From contig CM059191.1 in NCBI GenBank assembly GCA_030323885.1, positions 103,526,292 to 103,590,291 of the forward strand: a stretch of 64,000 nucleotides of DNA. The letters are read 5' to 3'. Below, in pieces: positions 1 to 10,589 of this stretch. Source of the DNA: Branchipolynoe longqiensis. Its lineage: Eukaryota; Annelida; Polychaeta; Phyllodocida; Polynoidae. Every line of letters begins with the position of its first letter. Position 1 is the stretch's first letter. The notes under the pieces were generated by a model. That model did no database searches and had not been told where the DNA came from. It saw only the letters and a program-made list of their open reading frames with translations. Position numbers and translations under genes: made by a program.

Positions 1-467
1 AGAAATGGCTACAGCGAGCGATCACGAGAAGATATATTTAGCTCGAATGAAAAGAAGGATTTATCTGTTGATCTATGCATTTAATGAGACAGATTATTAT
101 TTTCTAATTATTTGGTCAGATTTTGGGTTAATAATGAGAGATAGCTGCTAGATCCTGTGCCCACCTTGGAGTCTCTGGTAACTCCTTTGGCTAACGGTTT
201 TTACATCTTTGTTAATAGCTTCCAGGAAAAAGGATCCGTGGAAGAGAATCCCCGTAATTCTATCACATCCCTGAGGACTCTCCTCATATGCCAGTCAGCG
301 TGCATATATTAATCTACATAGGCTAACCTTGCATATTACAAAAAATGGACCAACTTTGCTGAGCAATGGAAAAAGGCCAGTGCAACTTATTGCGATAGGA
401 CAATAACATATTTTTACCAACATAAACATATATATATATAATAATGTTTCCATTAAGATAATAGAGT
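1..467. other. No gene recognised
   Basis: AT-rich sequence with an (AT)n stretch near 430-442. Nothing coding or repetitive was recognised. Confidence 0.5.
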
Positions 468-528
468 TGGTTGGTTGTTGGGAATTGTACGTCCTGGCAA
501 CAGCAAAGGTAATATCAGGACAGATAAC
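468..528 (-). mobile_element. SINE family A, 3' tail fragment
   Basis: Minus strand carries the end motif of family A (a TGATATTACC.. stretch, TGCCAGGACGTACAATTCC, CAACAACCAACC). Only the tail is present. Confidence 0.6.
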
Positions 529-544
529 AGAGACAAGTAGTGAT

Positions 545-662
545 GTATGAGTTGGTGGAAAAAAACCTCCGAGCAAATGGAGTGCCGCACTCTGGCGGCT
601 GGGGGCCGAGGTGCATGCTGGTACCTGCTCCCCCACCAGCAACCGGGGGGGGGGGGAGGACC
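545..662 (-). repeat. Dispersed repeat next to a poly-G/C run, copy 1
   Basis: Minus strand begins with a C run and continues GCATGCACC...GTGCGGCACTCCATTTGCTCGGAGG. The same order occurs on the + strand at 51510-51605 (C run, GGCATGCACTGCTC, GTGACACTCCACTCGCTCAG AGG). Identity unknown. Confidence 0.55.
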
Positions 663-924
663 ACTACAGAGCTTATTACAAGCGATAAAGGGTTTATCGC
701 TATCCATATACTCATATACAACTTGGAAAACTAATATCAGCCCTACAAATCCTGGAAATGACTAAAGTAGTTTACAGCCTATCTTGATTGGTTCCGCTCT
801 TAAGTGACCATTAGTGGATGCCAGGATCATACACTAGCGCCAATGCTCGCCCTACAGGCCAATTTTCGCACTATCCTTGCACTCTGTCCCCGTAGATGGG
901 TGGCCTGAACAACCTTCACCTCCA

Positions 925-1658
925 GTTGCATAAAATGGAAAGTTTGTTTTATTTAACGATGCCTCTAGAGCACATTGATTTTTATCATTGGCTATTGGAC
1001 ATTAAACATATGGTCATTCTGACATATTTCTTTGGAGGAAACTCACTGCCACCACATAGGCTACTCTTTCCGATAAGCAACATGGGGTCTTTTATATACA
1101 CTTTCCCACAGATAGGCAAAGACCCTATAATACTAAGATGGCTCACTGGTAATGTAAATTTTGCAGTGCCACCTTGTGGTGGGTTTGATCAGCCCAGCTG
1201 CTGGTTGGTGTTTTACATGTAAACACATACAATTATATTATACATGAGATAGGTATGTATGAATACACATCAATATGAAATTGCTATGAACAAATACACA
1301 TCATCATCAGCATCATCATCAGCATCGCCATCATCACACATCTTTCACATTCATATATACATTTATACATATAATATAGCACCTGTTTAACCAAGAGAAC
1401 AGCCAGCGCACCAGGTGGTGGGTTTGATCATTTTGATTACACAGTACAGGCTGAGAGAGCCGTCTTAGTATTATAGGGTCTTTGAGACAGGACAGCTCAC
1501 ACTACAGCCTTTGATGAACCAGTTGTGGACCACTGGTTGGTTGGAATATAGCCCAAACTGCAAATGGATCCACTGAGCAGGATCAATAGGATGACCTACA
1601 CCCTCACAGGTGGACACTCTACCGCTTGAGCTAGGTCCCGCTCCTCCAGTTGCATATA
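925..1658 (-). mobile_element. tRNA-derived SINE (mollusc-type), split by a MITE
   Basis: The minus strand from 1658 reads a tRNA-like head (GGGACCTAGCTCAAGCGGTAGAG), a body containing AACTGGTTCATCAAAGGCTG and TCTTTTATATA.., and a tail TTAAATAAAACAAACTTTCC ending near 925. I recognise this arrangement as a SINE spread through mollusc genomes. It is interrupted at 1117-1484 by an inverted-repeat element. A separate fragment of its 3' tail occurs on the + strand at 8757-8840. Confidence 0.72.
1117..1484. mobile_element. MITE copy 1 with 7-bp target duplication
   Basis: This 368-bp element has terminal inverted repeats: left CAAAGACCCTATAATACTAA, right TTAGTATTATAGGGTCTTTG. It is flanked by AGATAGG (1110-1116) and AGACAGG (1485-1491), a 7-bp target duplication with one change. 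Inside are a CCACCTTGTGGTGG palindrome and a CATCAT/CAGCAT microsatellite. No coding capacity. Confidence 0.85.
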
Positions 1659-1831
1659 TGATGTATAGACACGTAATATAATGTAATTATATATTTTTGT
1701 GAAGGAATGCTTTGCTACTCGCCCCCCCCCCCCTCCGACCCCCTCCGCCACCTACCAACCTTCACCAATCAGAATTTGCTGGTTTCCTGGTGGAGTATCT
1801 GGGGCTCTGAGATTCTTCACGCCCACGCCAG

Positions 1832-1871
1832 AATGTCGTCTGCTGTCACCAAACTGACAGCAGACGACATT
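1832..1871. repeat. Perfect 17-bp hairpin
   Basis: AATGTCGTCTGCTGTCA (1832-1848), a 6-nt loop CCAAAC, and its exact complement (1855-1871). A CCAATCA box lies about 65 bp upstream and an E2F-like TTTGGCGGGAAA 12 bp downstream (1883-1894). Function unknown. Confidence 0.7.
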
Positions 1872-2279
1872 GACGCGTGGCGTTTGGCGGGAAACCTGGC
1901 TGTTGCCGAGACTGACTCAGTAGGGAGTTGAGCGTGATTCTATGGTACCTAATGGGGGGCGTGGGCCTGGGGTCTGACGCCTTGTGCACACTATCGGACA
2001 ACGGTTTTTACTGCTCACACAGATACTTATTCATTGCATGTAGGACCATCACTGTTACACTGATACAATATTTATTAGGTCAAGTAGATTACGACCTGGT
2101 CACGGGTTTAATCGGGTAGAACGCCCCTCCTGTTTAAAAAACTAAATTTTGTTTGTGTTGGTGTATTTATGCTGCCCATAATGGTTAAGTCTAATGACTT
2201 GTTTTCACCGCTAGACAGTAATAGTCCCATGGTTCCGCTTGTTTTATTATTTTCAGTTGTTCTGTAGCTATTGTGGTCA

Positions 2280-2367
2280 GGTGATGAAAATGGGAAATAG
2301 TACGCTTAGAGCGGGACTCGAAGCCACATCTCTTTGCATTCCGGGCCAGTGTGCTAACTGTAAAGAA
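2280..2367 (-). mobile_element. SINE family C, fragment
   Basis: Minus strand matches the right half of the family C SINE at 47931-48018: TAGCACACTGGCCCGGAATG, box-B-like GGCTTCGAGTCCCGC, and ATTTCCCATTTTCATCAC. Confidence 0.75.
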
Positions 2368-2600
2368 GTGTGGACACGGTTAAGTCTACTTAGCGAATGT
2401 TTATTTACTATTTACTGAACCTTGTGACGTCGTCTATCACGTGACCTGTCAATCAACCATGAGCTCATTACGTATGCACACACATTACATCTTCCCTTTT
2501 TAGTGAGCGTACCTTATTAACACTTACTTAGGAGATCTTATAACTATATGAATGAACAATCTCTGTTAGGTTTATCTGGTCTTGAATGGATAATGTCGGT

Positions 2601-2785
2601 ATCGCTGTGTATAACTTACAGCGTCATCAAAAGCCAGTTGCTCTCATACCATGTCTATGTGGTGTGGGAGGTTAAAAATCCCTTGGGTTGGTAAAAGTGT
2701 AGGCTCGGGATTTCTATCGACAAACTGTCTAATGGTGAGAACAAGTCTATTCAGACTTATCCATGATAGGCAGTATAAATCAACA
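2601..2785 (+). mobile_element. SINE family B, 5'-truncated tail
   Basis: Matches the body and tail of the family B copies at 23982 and 51152 from ACTTACAGCGTCATCAAA to CTTATCCATGATAGGCAG. The tRNA-like head is missing. Confidence 0.8.
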
Positions 2786-3299
2786 ACAAATTTTTGTTTA
2801 AACATTCAGATTGTCCTGAGATGTGTAGGTAACCAAGATTGGTTTACTCTCTTCCAGCTGTGCACGCTTCACCAGATTGTGCATGTTGTTATAAGGTGTC
2901 TTATCTACAATTGTTTCTAAGCCATCCTGTACATTCTGTTTATTTTTGTTATCATACTACAGCATCAAATCCTTTGCGTTAACTAACATTGATATTCTTA
3001 TTGTAATATCTACACATGACAGTGTATTGGCCTTATCTGTATCTTCGGTGAACCATCTGTCACACGATTGATTTGGCATCCTATATATCTTATCTCTCTT
3101 CTTTCTTTTCTCTTTTTCTTTTTATTATTGTTTTTGTTAAAACATATTTTAACGTGCATCTTACATTTAACATGTATGGCTTATTTGGTGTATTCTTACT
3201 ATTAACTTCATGTCTTTTGTCCATTGTATGATCACACTGTTCTGTTACCTATGATCATTTATTTTGGAATTCTAGACGTTGCACCGGCTTTATGATTCT
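2786..3299. other. No gene recognised
   Basis: AT-rich unique-looking sequence with a pyrimidine stretch at about 3090-3125. No coding signal seen. Confidence 0.5.
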
Positions 3300-3306
3300 A
3301 CCGTAT

Positions 3307-3698
3307 CAAAGACCCTATAACACTAAGACAGCTCACTCCCTATCTCTCCCATGGTAATGTAAATTTTGCAGTACCACCTTGTGGTGGGTTTGATCAACCC
3401 AGCTGCTGATTGATGTTTCACATGTAAACACATACAATTATATTATAGATCATATAGGTAAGTATGAATACACATCAACAATATGAAATTGCTATTAACA
3501 AATATGCATCATCATCAGCATCATCATCAGCATCATCATAAGCATCACCATCATCACACATCTTTCACATTCATATATACATTTATACATATATTATAGC
3601 AACTGTCAAGAGAACAGCCATCGCACCAGGTGGTGGGTTGATCATTTTTATGACACAGTACAGGCTGAGTGAGCCGTCTTAGTGTTATAGTGTCTTTG
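3307..3698. mobile_element. MITE copy 2 with perfect 7-bp target duplication
   Basis: A second copy of the element at 1117, 392 bp, with the same inverted repeats (CAAAGACCCTATAACACTAA on the left; TTAGTGTTATAGTGTCTTTG on the right) and the same internal palindrome and CATCAT tract. It is flanked by perfect 7-bp repeats ACCGTAT at 3300-3306 and 3699-3705. Confidence 0.87.
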
Positions 3699-3794
3699 AC
3701 CGTATCTTGCCGTGTATTGATTTTTTGTCGTGTTTGTTGGTCTGATCTGTTTTTCCTTAATTTAAAAAATGTGTTTTCGGTTTCGTCTTATATT

Positions 3795-5095
3795 GTTCAC
3801 ACCCACACTCACACCAACACCCACACACATCGACACAGCTTCAGTCAGCACCCCTTCAAACCATTCCACCGCTTCCCCCACATACAGCTCCCCCTCCCAG
3901 TCCCACACACACACACGCAACCCCCTCCCACACACAAAGCCCTGACACACACCCCGCTACACACCGACATGTCACCCTCTCCTCACCTTTCCCCTCCGCT
4001 CCTCCTCACCTCTCCGACTTCCGTTGAATTACTCCAATCTTATCCTTCTCACTTCCCTGTTTCCCGCGCTCGCATTCCCTCCTCTCCTCCTTTACACAAC
4101 CCGTTCCTCCCCCAGCTCACTTCCCTATTCTCCTCCTCCTTTACACTTGCCCCTCCTCTCCCCTCCTTCTTCCTTCTCCAGCTCCTCCCCGACCTTCTCT
4201 CTCCACTCCTCTCCACTTCCCCTACATTCCCACTCTCCTTCGCTCTTCCTCCCTAACCCACACCCCCTCTCCCTTCCTTCCCCTCCTCCTCCTTCCCCCT
4301 CCCCACCCTCCTTCTCGTCCTCCTCCCCACTCCACCCGCCCTTTCCATTGACCCACTCCCCTCCTCCCACACCCTCCCCGCCACTCCCTTCTTCCCCCTC
4401 CTTCCCCCCCCCTCCTCCCGCCTCCGACCCCGCCTCCTCCCTCCTCCCCCCACCTCCTCCCCCGCCACTCCCTCCTCCCCCTCCTTCGCCGCTCCTACCC
4501 CGCCTCCCCCCCCCGCCCCCTCCCCACCCTTTCTTCCCCTTCATCCCCCTCCACCCGCCCTTCCCCTTGACCCCCTCCCCTCCTCTCCTCCCCCTTCCCC
4601 CCCTCCCCCCTTTCCTTCTCCCTTCCTCCCCGTCCTCCCGCCCCTGCCAGCCGCCGTGGACCATCCCTCAGATCCTCCTTACAACCCAAAGCATGATGAG
4701 GCCAATCCCAGTCGCTCCCGAAACCTGGCCCCCACCGCCAAACTCCCCCATCAGGCCGCGCGCCACCAACCCCACTCACCCCCACCCACCTACCCCATCA
4801 CCACACCATCCACCGCACCCCCATCCACCCCCACCCCCCATCCACAGCCACCCCAGCAACCCACACCATCACACCCCCACACCACCACCCCACCACCCAC
4901 CCACCCCATCAACAACCCAACCCACCACCCCATCCACAGCCACCCCAGCAACCCACACCATCACCACCCCCACACCACCACCCCCCTACCCACCCACCCC
5001 ATCAAACCCAACCCACCACCCCATCCACAGCCACCCCAGCAACCCACACCATCACCACCCCCACACCACCAATCCCCTACCCACCCACGCCATCC
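3795..5095 (+). repeat. C-rich low-complexity tract (CA, CCT and CCCATCCACAG repeats)
   Basis: A run of CACACC, then CCTCCTCCCC, then imperfect tandem units containing CATCCACAGCCACCCCAGCA (about 4.77-5.09 kb). The + strand is nearly devoid of G. Proline/serine-rich and glycine/glutamate-rich open frames here are compositional. Confidence 0.85.
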
Positions 5096-5199
5096 CATCG
5101 TAGGAAATCCCCCAGTAGTCATTCGCAAACATTCCTTTTATTTGCTCATTTAATTTCATAATTGACTTCACACTTGCGTTTACTGTGTAAACCATGCAA

Positions 5200-5250
5200 A
5201 ATAAAGCTTGTAAATACGAAGATAACTGTAACACATACGGTCGGAAGACC
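5200..5250 (+). repeat. Dispersed repeat fragment shared with 32.3 kb
   Basis: The stretch GGTCGGAAGACCAGTGCTAC preceded by TGTAACA recurs in similar form at about 32287-32325 (GGCCAGAAGACCAGTGCCTC). Likely the end of an unidentified interspersed element. Confidence 0.45.
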
Positions 5251-5458
5251 AGTGCTACGGACCTGGCAAAAGATATATACGAATACAATTAATTGATCAA
5301 AGAAAAACCCTTCAGTTCGGAATATAATATATTTAAAAAATAATAATAAGAACAACTCCCCTATCAGAGAATAATTCCAAAACTTCATTCGTGGTTCTTT
5401 GAGTTGATCTCGTTATTTAACTCTCTTTGAAGCGCGACTAAGTCACAGCAACGACCTA

Positions 5459-5710
5459 AATCTTTGGAGACTTCAGGTGCCAAACCCCGTAAACGCGAAT
5501 CCACAAATAAAGATAAACATTGCAATAAAACCGCCAAACAATTAATGTTTGTACATTCCTATTTTGTTGTGCATTGTTCCATAATCATTTAATTTAAAAA
5601 GAGTTGAATTATTGATAATTAAAATTACATTGAGGAAAATATCTGTTAATTTAATGAGATTTCTGGATTGACATTTAGGGGGTTTTGCGCCTGAACTCTT
5701 CATTTATACC
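5459..5710. mobile_element. MITE-like element with GGCGCAAAACC ends, copy 1
   Basis: The left end AGGTGCCAAACCCCGTAAAC and right end GGGGTTTTGCGCCT form an imperfect inverted repeat, and the right flank GAACTCTTCATTTA is shared with a second copy at 10140-10378. The interior is AT-rich and non-coding. Confidence 0.6.
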
Positions 5711-5984
5711 TGTGTATCCTGAGCCATTGTATTACTAGGATATGGCAAGCAGCAGTGGAAAGAGGAAAACCAATTTAAATGTGTTTGCAATTCAAATTTC
5801 CCTGCGTTAATCAATGATTGTAACAAGATGATAAATGGTTGCACTCCAGTGGCTCAATGACTCACATTCCAGGCGCCTGTAGGACCACTTTGGATTCGCC
5901 TCCAATCCTGACCTTCCCATATTACCTCGCCACATTTGGATGCCAGGTTGTGACTTAGGGGCGCTCCAAAGTTGGCACATTGTC

Positions 5985-6785
5985 ATGTGGAGTAGGGCTC
6001 AGCGAACTGCATTTGACAACAATAACCTGCCAACTCGACCTGATGAATAGAACCTGCCAACTTGAACCTGCAAACCAGGACCTAGAAACTCGGACTTGCC
6101 AACCAGGACCTGCCAATAAGCGCCTGCCAACCAGGACCTGCCAACACAGACTTGCCAACCAAGTCTGTGTTGGCAGGTCTGGGTGTGCTGACTGTTTAGC
6201 AGATCCTGTTTAGCAGGTCCTGTTTGATGCCAAGCAGGACCTGCTAAACAGGACCTGCCAACCAGGACCTGCTAAACAGGACCTGCCAACCAGGACCTGC
6301 CAACAAGGACCTGCCAACAAGGACTTGCCAACAAGGAACTAGAAACTCGGGTTACCAACCAGGACCTGCCAACAAGGATCTACCAATTAGCATCTGCTGA
6401 CTAGTACCTGCCAACAAGGACCTGCAAACTAGTACCTGCCAACTAATACCTGTCAACTAGTACCTGCCAACTAGTTCCTGCCATGAAGGACCTGCCAACT
6501 GGCATTGGCAAACTACTACCTGCCAACCAGGATCGGCCAAATAGTACCTGCCAAATAGTATCTGCTACTAAGGATCTGCAAACAAGGAATTATCAAATAG
6601 ACCCTGTTCACAAAGACTAGCCAACCAGGCCCTGCCAAATAGGACCTGCCAAACAGGACTTGCCAACCAGGACCTGCCAAATAGGACATGCCAAATAGGA
6701 CTTGCCAAATAGGACTTGCCAAACAGGACTTGCCAACCAGGACCTGCCAACCAGGACCTGCCAAATAGGACCTGCCAAATAGGAG
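5985..6785. repeat. 14-bp minisatellite (AGGACCTGCCAAMY)
   Basis: Tandem units such as AGGACCTGCCAAAT and AGGACTTGCCAACC repeat every 14 bp, most regular at 6230-6320 and 6630-6785. A segment near 6160-6240 is inverted, creating a hairpin. Confidence 0.9.
6135..6179. repeat. Perfect 20-bp-arm hairpin in the 14-bp minisatellite
   Basis: GACCTGCCAACACAGACTTG (6135-6154), loop CCAAC, then its exact complement at 6160-6179. It marks where the orientation of the minisatellite flips. Confidence 0.85.
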
Positions 6786-7346
6786 CTGAATCGGTCATTC
6801 ACTACTTATAATCAGTGTCACTTAAGTCGGGCCTACTATATTATATATACCTGTCCGTGAGTAAGCTACCATTAGTACCAACCACCAAAGAATGCAGATG
6901 CTGAGAAAATAAAGTCAAGCAACTTCCAACTTCCGACTTCCAACTTCCAACTTCCACTTCTAGCTTCTTTTTATCTTTCAAAACAAAATAAAAACCTGCA
7001 GCAAGATATCAAACGAGCGGCTGTCAACACTTAGCACCAAGCCAGGCTTCAGGGCACCACTGACCAATGCATCTGCGATCACATGTGATGACCCCTGCTA
7101 GCAAATGTCACAAATGTCACAAATGTCACAGTATTCATGACTGTCATGACAGTGTCAGGCCTCGCGATTTCGATTGTCGCAAGGTGTGTGGCTGGCTTTA
7201 AGTATCCGAAAAAAAAACCTGAAAAGCAGTGAATATTCATTGTCACCAACTTTGTTGATCGCCTCATTCTATTCCCACTGTGGTAATTATCCAATCAAAC
7301 CACGTGAATTGGACGCAGGCAACTGGGCACTGCCTCCTGCTTATTT
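6786..7346. other. No gene recognised
   Basis: Mostly unique-looking, with a short AACTTCC run (about 6920-6963), an AAATGTCAC triplet (about 7104-7130) and no coding signal. Confidence 0.45.
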
Positions 7347-7690
7347 AGGAGCAATTGGTTGGTTGTTGGAGTTTTACATCGTGGCAACATCTAAGGTCAT
7401 CTCAAGACGAGTACTGACTTGTGATAGGGCGGACTCATGGTGACTTTATAGTGCTGCCCCACTGAGAGATCAGGCCCACAAGACCATGACTCAATACCCC
7501 ACCCAGTCACATTATCCCACCACTACGCTAACCTCTCCTTGCCCTATCCTATTAATGCTGAGTGCCAAGCTAGGAAGCAACATGTATCAATTTTGTAAGT
7601 CATTGGTTTGACTCTACCGGGAATTAAACGCCCGCTCTCCCGCACGGGATGCCCGCGCTCTACCGATTCGGCTAGGGCGTCTGGTTTTAT
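7347..7690 (-). mobile_element. SINE family A, near full length
   Basis: On the minus strand, a tRNA-like head (AGCCGAATCGGTAGAGCGCG), a degraded box B region, then the family body (GGTTTGACTT in reverse, AGTGTCAGG-like middle, CCCAGTGGGGCAGCAC-like block) and the tail ending TCCAACAACCAACC. Family A is the commonest SINE in the window. Confidence 0.8.
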
Positions 7691-7867
7691 GAGCGAGGAT
7701 GGCGACTTTATTTTCACTGCGGGACAGCACTAATCCATTTTGATTTAAATCTTCCGAATTTTGTCTCAATAATAATTTAGGTTTTCTTCTTTCTTTGTTT
7801 ATGGCTTGTAACTGTTTGTAGATCGCAAACAGAGTCCAAAATCAAGCTTTTACTATACTTTGTGTAT

Positions 7868-7965
7868 ATAAAGTCGCCATGTGTGCGCACTGTCACAAGT
7901 CGGAACCCGTCTTGATATGACCTTAGATGTTGCCAGGACGTAAAACTCCAACAACGAACCATATT
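7868..7965 (+). mobile_element. SINE family A, 3' fragment
   Basis: Shows GCGCACTGTCACAAGTCGG, CTTGATATGACCTTAGATGT, GCCAGGACGTAAAACTCC, i.e. only the last third of the family. Confidence 0.8.
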
Positions 7966-8114
7966 CCAGTGCATGCCGGTAGCATTTTGTCACGTGGTCT
8001 GTAAGTGAGATGATGGCATCGGTTATTGATGGGTTTCATTTCACACCGGCCCCGGGGCGTGTTGGTATGCGAGCCCCTATCACTCACCACCAGGGGGCAG
8101 GCCTAATTAGGATC

Positions 8115-8365
8115 GTTTGTTGTTGTTTTACGTCCTAGCAACATCTAAAGACACACTCATGGCAACTTTATCATGCTGCCCCACTGGCAGAACAGGCCAC
8201 CAGCACCATGACCTGATATCCCACTCAGTCATATTATTATCCTGACACTGAGCTAACCAGTCCTATCCTAATAATGCCAAGCGCCTGGCTCGGTAGTGAC
8301 AAATATACATTTGTAAGGCATTGGTTTGACTCGACCACGGTTCGAAGCCACAAACACATGGGTTT
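8115..8365 (-). mobile_element. SINE family A, internally deleted
   Basis: Minus strand shows box-B-like GGTTCGAACCGTGG-type head remnants, the CCAATGCCTTACAAAT block, and the tail TAGGACGTAAAACAACAAC. The stretch between the CACTC...GTGTG block and the TAGATGTTGC tail motif is shortened. Confidence 0.75.
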
Positions 8366-8439
8366 AGATACCCCGATCTTCCAAAACAGCAAACGGACGC
8401 TCAACTCATTCAGTGCGGCCTAATTAGGAACGCATGGCC

Positions 8440-8745
8440 ATCGTGCACGGTGTGGTGAGTTATATAAACGGTAGCTCACGTGCTGTGCTTAGTGATGAAG
8501 AGTACAGGCACAGGCCCGCAAACGCTGTACTGAGTTATGAGGGAAAGTTGAGACATGAAAGTGATTGGAGTGTGCTGAGTTAGGTAAGGGAAATTATAGA
8601 CATGGATGCACACATGGTGTAGTGAGTTATGTAGCAATTCGAAACGCGAATATGCATGCAGTGTGTTGAGTTATATAAAGGGTATTGCATACATGAACTC
8701 ATACAGGGACTAAGTTATATATAGGAGTTATATATAGGAGTAATG
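8440..8745 (+). repeat. Diverged edge of the 45-bp minisatellite
   Basis: Degenerate units built around GTGTRSTGAGTTATRTA recur irregularly, grading into the regular array at 8845. Irregular units at an array border are expected because edges are homogenised least. Confidence 0.65.
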
Positions 8746-8756
8746 AATAGAATGTT

Positions 8757-8840
8757 GAAGTCCAATAGCCCATGATAAAAAGCAATGTGCTCTAGAGGTG
8801 TTGTTAAATAAAACAAACTTTCCTTTTCTATTACATAGAC
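8757..8840 (+). mobile_element. 3' tail of the mollusc-type SINE, inserted at the array edge
   Basis: AATGTGCTCTAGAGG and TTAAATAAAACAAACTTTCC match the complement of 930-1000. It separates the degenerate from the regular part of the 45-bp minisatellite. Confidence 0.8.
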
Positions 8841-8844
8841 TTGC

Positions 8845-9632
8845 AGTATATTGAGCTATGTACATGGGTATAGACACGGGTACATAATGGGTGTGCTGAG
8901 TTATTTACATGGGTATAGCCATGGATACATACAGGGTGTGCTGAGTTATGCACATGGGTATATGCATGGATACATACTGGGTGTGCTGAGTTATGTACAT
9001 GGGTATATGCATGGATGCATAATTGGTGTGCTGAGTTATGTACATGGGTATAGCCATGGATACATAATGGGTGTGCTGAGTTATGTACATGGGTATAACC
9101 ATGGGTACATAATGGGTGTGCTGAGTTATTTACATGGGTATAGCCATGGATACATAATGGGTGTGCTGAGTTATGTACATGGGTATAGCCATGGGTACAT
9201 AATGGGTGTGCTGAGTTATGTGCATGGGTATAGCCATGGGTACATCATGGATGTGCTGAGGTATGTACATGGGTATATCCATGGGTACATCATGGGTGCG
9301 CTGAGTTATGTACATGGGTATATCCATGGATACATAATGGGTGTGCTGAGTTATGTACATGGGTATAGCCATGGATACATAATGGGTGTGCTGAGTTATG
9401 TGCATGGGTATAGCCATGGGTACATAATGGGTGTGCTGAGTTATGTATATGGGTATATCCATGGATACATAATGGGTGTGCTGAGTTATGTACATGGGTA
9501 CAGCCATGGGTACATAATGGGTGTGCTGAGTTATGTACATGGGTACAGTCATGGTTACATAATGGGTGTGCTGAGTTATGTACATGGGTATAGCCATGGA
9601 TACATAATGGGTGTGCTGAGTTATGTAAAGGG
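8845..9632 (+). repeat. 45-bp minisatellite array
   Basis: About 17 units of GTGTGCTGAGTTATGTACAT followed by GGGTATAGCCATGGATACAT and AATGG. Because 45 is a multiple of three, frames stay open on both strands, giving a 15-residue periodic open frame of 277 codons on the + strand. There is no non-repetitive protein sequence beside it and I do not call it a gene. Confidence 0.95.
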
Positions 9633-9732
9633 GACAGCCATAATGCACCTGAGAATGGCAAAAGTAGGTGGGATGATTGAATGAGTTGAGAGCACTCTTC
9701 CCATGTGGACAATTATCTTGAGGAGTCCCCGC

Positions 9733-9870
9733 CAAGTCAAACCAATGACTTTAAATATTGACGCCTATCACTACCGAGCCTAGCAACTTGTTTTACTGGG
9801 ATATGGCAAGGAACAGCGGAATGAGGAAGACTAATTGTCCACGATTGAAATTTCCCCTGCTTAAAGTTGA
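9733..9870 (+). repeat. Interspersed repeat fragment shared with 5735-5815
   Basis: Starts like the post-box-B part of SINE A (GTCAAACCAATGACTT) and continues GGGATATGGCAAGGAACAGC and GAAATTTCCCCTGC, which recurs as GGATATGGCAAGCAGCAGTG and CAAATTTCCCTGC at 5735-5815. Confidence 0.55.
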
Positions 9871-10139
9871 ATAAATGTAGTCTGATAGCTTTCAATTTCT
9901 ATTATTGTCTGAGATAAATATATGAGGTTGATAGTTATAATCTACCTTACTTTCATTTGAAGTTACTTTTATTTTAAATGACTAAATTTTGAGATATTTG
10001 AAGTGCAAAGATGCAACATTAATTTGGGCAAGCATGCCAAAACTCCAATGGCAGAGGTTGCTGCAATAACAGATTATATTAAATTCCGTCAGTATTCCCT
10101 TCTATGTGGTGACAAATGCTTAATAAGTGCACCAGTAGC

Positions 10140-10378
10140 TATCAGGCGCAAAACCAGGTAAGCATCAATCCAAAAATGGAGAGAAACATTGGAATCAAAC
10201 CTTCAACAAGATTTTATTTTTATATTCCTACTGTTCTGTATATTGCTCCATAGCCATGTGTTCATATAAAACCTGGGATTAGTGAGATTAAAACTTATTT
10301 TCAGGTAAACATATTTTATTTAAACTCAATTTTTGGATCGGCGTTTACGTGGTTTTGCGCCTGAACTCTTCATTTAAT
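10140..10378. mobile_element. MITE-like element with GGCGCAAAACC ends, copy 2
   Basis: The left AGGCGCAAAACCAGGTAAGC and right GCGTTTACGTGGTTTTGCGC are inverted repeats. It shares its right flank GAACTCTTCATTTA with the copy at 5459-5710, so the true end may lie slightly further out. Confidence 0.62.
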
Positions 10379-10589
10379 TGCTTCGGGTTTGGTTTTGAAA
10401 ATTTGATATTTTAATCGGACTATGCAGCTTTACTGGAATGAAGATAAGAAGCACAACAAGAGAATTAATCGGAATCATTGTCGTGTTAGCGGATCTTTAA
10501 GCGATATCCATGTAGGGAGGGGGGGCTCTTTTCCTCTCGCGGAAAGACGGACTATTTCCCGCGATGCGAGATTAATGTACCCCTCGTCA

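Noticed and set aside
896..1222. 108-codon frame on the + strand
   Set aside because: Runs through an antisense SINE and into the MITE; no domain.
3669..5153. Proline-rich frames of 165-359 codons
   Set aside because: C-rich low complexity with several overlapping frames.
8851..9684. 277-codon frame with SYVHGYSHGYIMG repeats
   Set aside because: 45-bp minisatellite; the complementary strand is open too, and diverged edge units break the frame.
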